Shown in pieces: positions 6,725 to 7,676 of a DNA stretch of 7,676 nucleotides. How positions within the stretch are numbered: position 1 is the stretch's first letter; every line of letters starts with the position of its first letter. Origin of the DNA: Anaerolineae bacterium (GTDB taxonomy: Bacteria; Chloroflexota; Anaerolineae; Aggregatilineales; UBA2796). The stretch is taken from assembly GCA_020851855.1 (NCBI GenBank), contig JADZBY010000511.1:1-7676 (forward strand). Direction: 5' to 3'. Made by a program: the position numbers and the translations under genes. Below the pieces are notes generated by a model, which saw only the letters and a list, made by a program, of their open reading frames with translations, had not been told where the DNA came from and did not search any database.

Positions 6725-7228
6725 ATGTTACGATTGGCGATCACGATTGACGGGCGTGTGTACGACGTGGAGCTGGATTTTTCGTCCGAGCGCGGCGACG
6801 AGCTGGACGTGCGGGTTGACGGCGTGCCGATGCGGGTGCAGGTCCCGGGGCTGGGCGCGCCGCTTGAGGCGATGGACTGGCTGATCGTGGATGGCCGCCC
6901 GCACGAGGTCATCTTCGACCCCGATCTGCGCTGGATTCGCGGCAGAGAAGGCATCCATCTGATCGAGGTGCGCGACCGCGAGGCGACGCTCACACGGCCC
7001 GCGAGCGGCGATGGCCGCGTCAAAGCGCCGATTCCGGGGCTGATCAAGCGCGTGCTGGTCGCGCCGGAGCAGCGCGTCGAGGCCGGGCAGCCGCTCGCCG
7101 TGCTGGAAGCGATGAAGATGGAAAACGAGATACGCGCGCCGTTCGATGGCCAGGTCGCGGAGCTTCACGTGAAGCCCGGCCAGACCGTCTCGCGCGGCGC
7201 GCTGATCATCGAGATCACGGCGGGGTAA
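6725..7228 (+). CDS. BT-like domain plus biotin carboxyl carrier protein (BCCP)
   Basis: This 167-residue protein starts at ATG 26 bases after the biotin carboxylase homologue; GAAAGGA (11 bases before) and CGAGG (4 bases before) are both possible ribosome sites. Residues 1-95 are beta-rich and resemble a short BT domain, the part that joins alpha and beta subunits in propionyl-CoA-type carboxylases. Residues 98-166 form a biotinyl/lipoyl domain. APIPGLIKRVLV (101-112) begins the barrel, LEAMKMENEI (127-136) is the biotinylation hairpin with K131 as the modified lysine, and GALIIEI (158-164) ends it. The distance from the lysine to the C-terminus (36 residues) is typical. Together with the upstream gene it looks like an alpha subunit split into two polypeptides. 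An intact AMKM motif implies it is still biotinylated by a biotin ligase encoded elsewhere. Confidence 0.93.
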   Translation: MLRLAITIDGRVYDVELDFSSERGDELDVRVDGVPMRVQVPGLGAPLEAMDWLIVDGRPHEVIFDPDLRWIRGREGIHLIEVRDREATLTRPASGDGRVKAPIPGLIKRVLVAPEQRVEAGQPLAVLEAMKMENEIRAPFDGQVAELHVKPGQTVSRGALIIEITAG

Positions 7229-7332
7229 GGACGATAGCGGCGCGCTGGCATCTCGTTGCAGACGCTTTCCGCTTGGCATGGCCCGGATGCGCGCTCAGCC
7301 AGAGGGCGTCCTATCACAATGGACTGTGGTCG
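7229..7332. other. Intergenic stretch between the carrier gene and the tandem repeats
   Basis: No gene is seen. AGGACG at 7228-7233 can pair with CGTCCT at 7307-7312, but the stem is short and far apart, and no T-rich tract follows. No intrinsic terminator could be called. Transcription may end at or beyond the palindromic repeats that follow. Confidence 0.4.
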
Positions 7333-7427
7333 CCCCGTGCTTCAGCACGGGGCTGAACCTACAAAGCCCTTCGGGCTGAAGGCAAATTCCAGCCCGCCAG
7401 GGCTTTGTACACTCAGCCCGGTTGCTT
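7333..7427. repeat. Palindromic intergenic repeat, copy B
   Basis: The copy opens with a perfect 8-bp hairpin, CCCCGTGC-TTCA-GCACGGGG at 7333-7352. The long stem follows: GGGCTGA 7350-7356 with TCAGCCC 7413-7419, ACAAAGCCCT 7361-7370 with AGGGCTTTGT 7399-7408, and CGGGCTG 7372-7378 with CAGCCCG 7390-7396, around an 11-base loop. The two stems share a few G residues at 7350-7352, so they may compete. Bases 7351-7427 match 7477-7553 at 74 of 77 positions, an offset of 126 bases. It lies between convergent genes, where such hairpins could act as two-way transcription barriers. Confidence 0.88.
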
Positions 7428-7461
7428 CTGAACTTTCACAGATAAGTGCGGATCATCGCCC

Positions 7462-7564
7462 GGACCTGAAGGTCCAGGCTGAACCTACAAAGCCATTCGG
7501 GCTGAGGGCAAATTCCAGCCCGCCATGGCTTTGTACACTCAGCCCGGTTGCTTTAGCGCCGGGC
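7462..7564. repeat. Palindromic intergenic repeat, copy C
   Basis: A small hairpin GGACC-TGAA-GGTCC at 7462-7475 takes the place of the GC-rich hairpin of copy B. The long stem is GGCTGA 7477-7482 with TCAGCC 7539-7544, ACAAAGCCAT 7487-7496 with ATGGCTTTGT 7525-7534, and CGGGCTG 7498-7504 with CAGCCCG 7516-7522. GCCCGG at 7542-7547 can also pair with CCGGGC at 7559-7564. Relative to copy B the three differences in 77 bases are C to A at 7495, A to G in the loop at 7506 and G to T at 7526. The first and last form a matched pair in the long stem. Confidence 0.88.
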
Positions 7565-7620
7565 ACGCCAGACGTTACGCATCACGATGTGAAGTCCGTC
7601 AGCGCCGGACGATGCGCCCC

Positions 7621-7676
7621 CTACTCTCCCAACCTCTCCACATACACGCTGACCGCCCGGCTGAGAAACTCCGGCA
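7621..7676 (-). CDS. C-terminal end of an unidentified convergent gene (partial)
   Basis: Read on the minus strand from the window edge, the frame gives PEFLSRAVSVYVERLGE and then TAG (complement of 7621-7623). The 17 residues have an amphipathic helix-like pattern and the style of a genuine protein C-terminus, and the frame ends just where the repeat-rich spacer begins. The family cannot be told from so little. If real, the gene converges on the operon and the repeats fill the gap between the two 3' ends. The short length makes this call tentative. Confidence 0.4.
   Translation of the reverse strand, partial: PEFLSRAVSVYVERLGE

Noticed and set aside
7228..7315. Intrinsic terminator after the carrier gene
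   Set aside because: The only inverted match (AGGACG/CGTCCT) is six bases with a loop of more than 70 bases and no T-tract.
7333..7564. CRISPR array or tandem regulatory array
   Set aside because: There are only two copies with a 126-base period, the repeats are long palindromes, and no short uniform spacers or cas genes are present.

Overview
The window is GC-rich bacterial DNA with one co-directional block of six genes on the + strand (533-7228). On both sides lie gene-free stretches packed with palindromic repeats, and the last 56 bases hold the tail of a convergent gene. Dense GC-rich palindromes, a sortase next to ordinary metabolic genes, frequent GTG/TTG starts and the overall protein style suggest a Chloroflexota (Anaerolineae-like) genome. 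That assignment is an inference; no marker gene is present.

Layout: 1-532 has no gene. It holds a palindromic repeat cut by the window edge (1-98), a 15-bp hairpin (116-155), a MITE-like double hairpin with terminal inverted repeats (190-321) and about 200 bases of plain upstream DNA. Next come a membrane-anchored sortase (533-1255), a nucleoside hydrolase (1311-2195), an MFS transporter (2259-3575) and a three-gene biotin-dependent acyl-CoA carboxylase set: carboxyltransferase beta subunit (3624-5198), biotin carboxylase homologue (5214-6698) and BT-like plus biotin carrier protein (6725-7228). Gaps are 55, 63, 48, 15 and 26 bases, so co-transcription is plausible and is strongest for the last three genes. 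From 7229 to 7620 there is no gene, but two further copies of the 1-98 repeat family lie in tandem. A minus-strand reading frame ends at 7621.

How the genes fit: the last three should form one enzyme. The carrier lysine (K131 of the BCCP) would move carboxybiotin between the biotin carboxylase homologue and the carboxyltransferase, which carries CoA-ester carboxyltransferase motifs. The nucleoside hydrolase and transporter could form a small uptake or salvage pair; a link to the carboxylase is not shown by sequence.

The most notable signal is the biotin carboxylase homologue. It keeps the residues that handle bicarbonate and biotin but has lost much of the ATP-site signature, including the family's CSxQRRxQK motif, the Gly-rich loop and the His209/Asn290 equivalents. 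It may be a structural pseudo-carboxylase, or part of an ATP-independent transcarboxylase or decarboxylase. The second notable signal is a compensatory base-pair change between two tandem repeat copies at 7350-7545. It supports a long hairpin over the alternative local hairpins.
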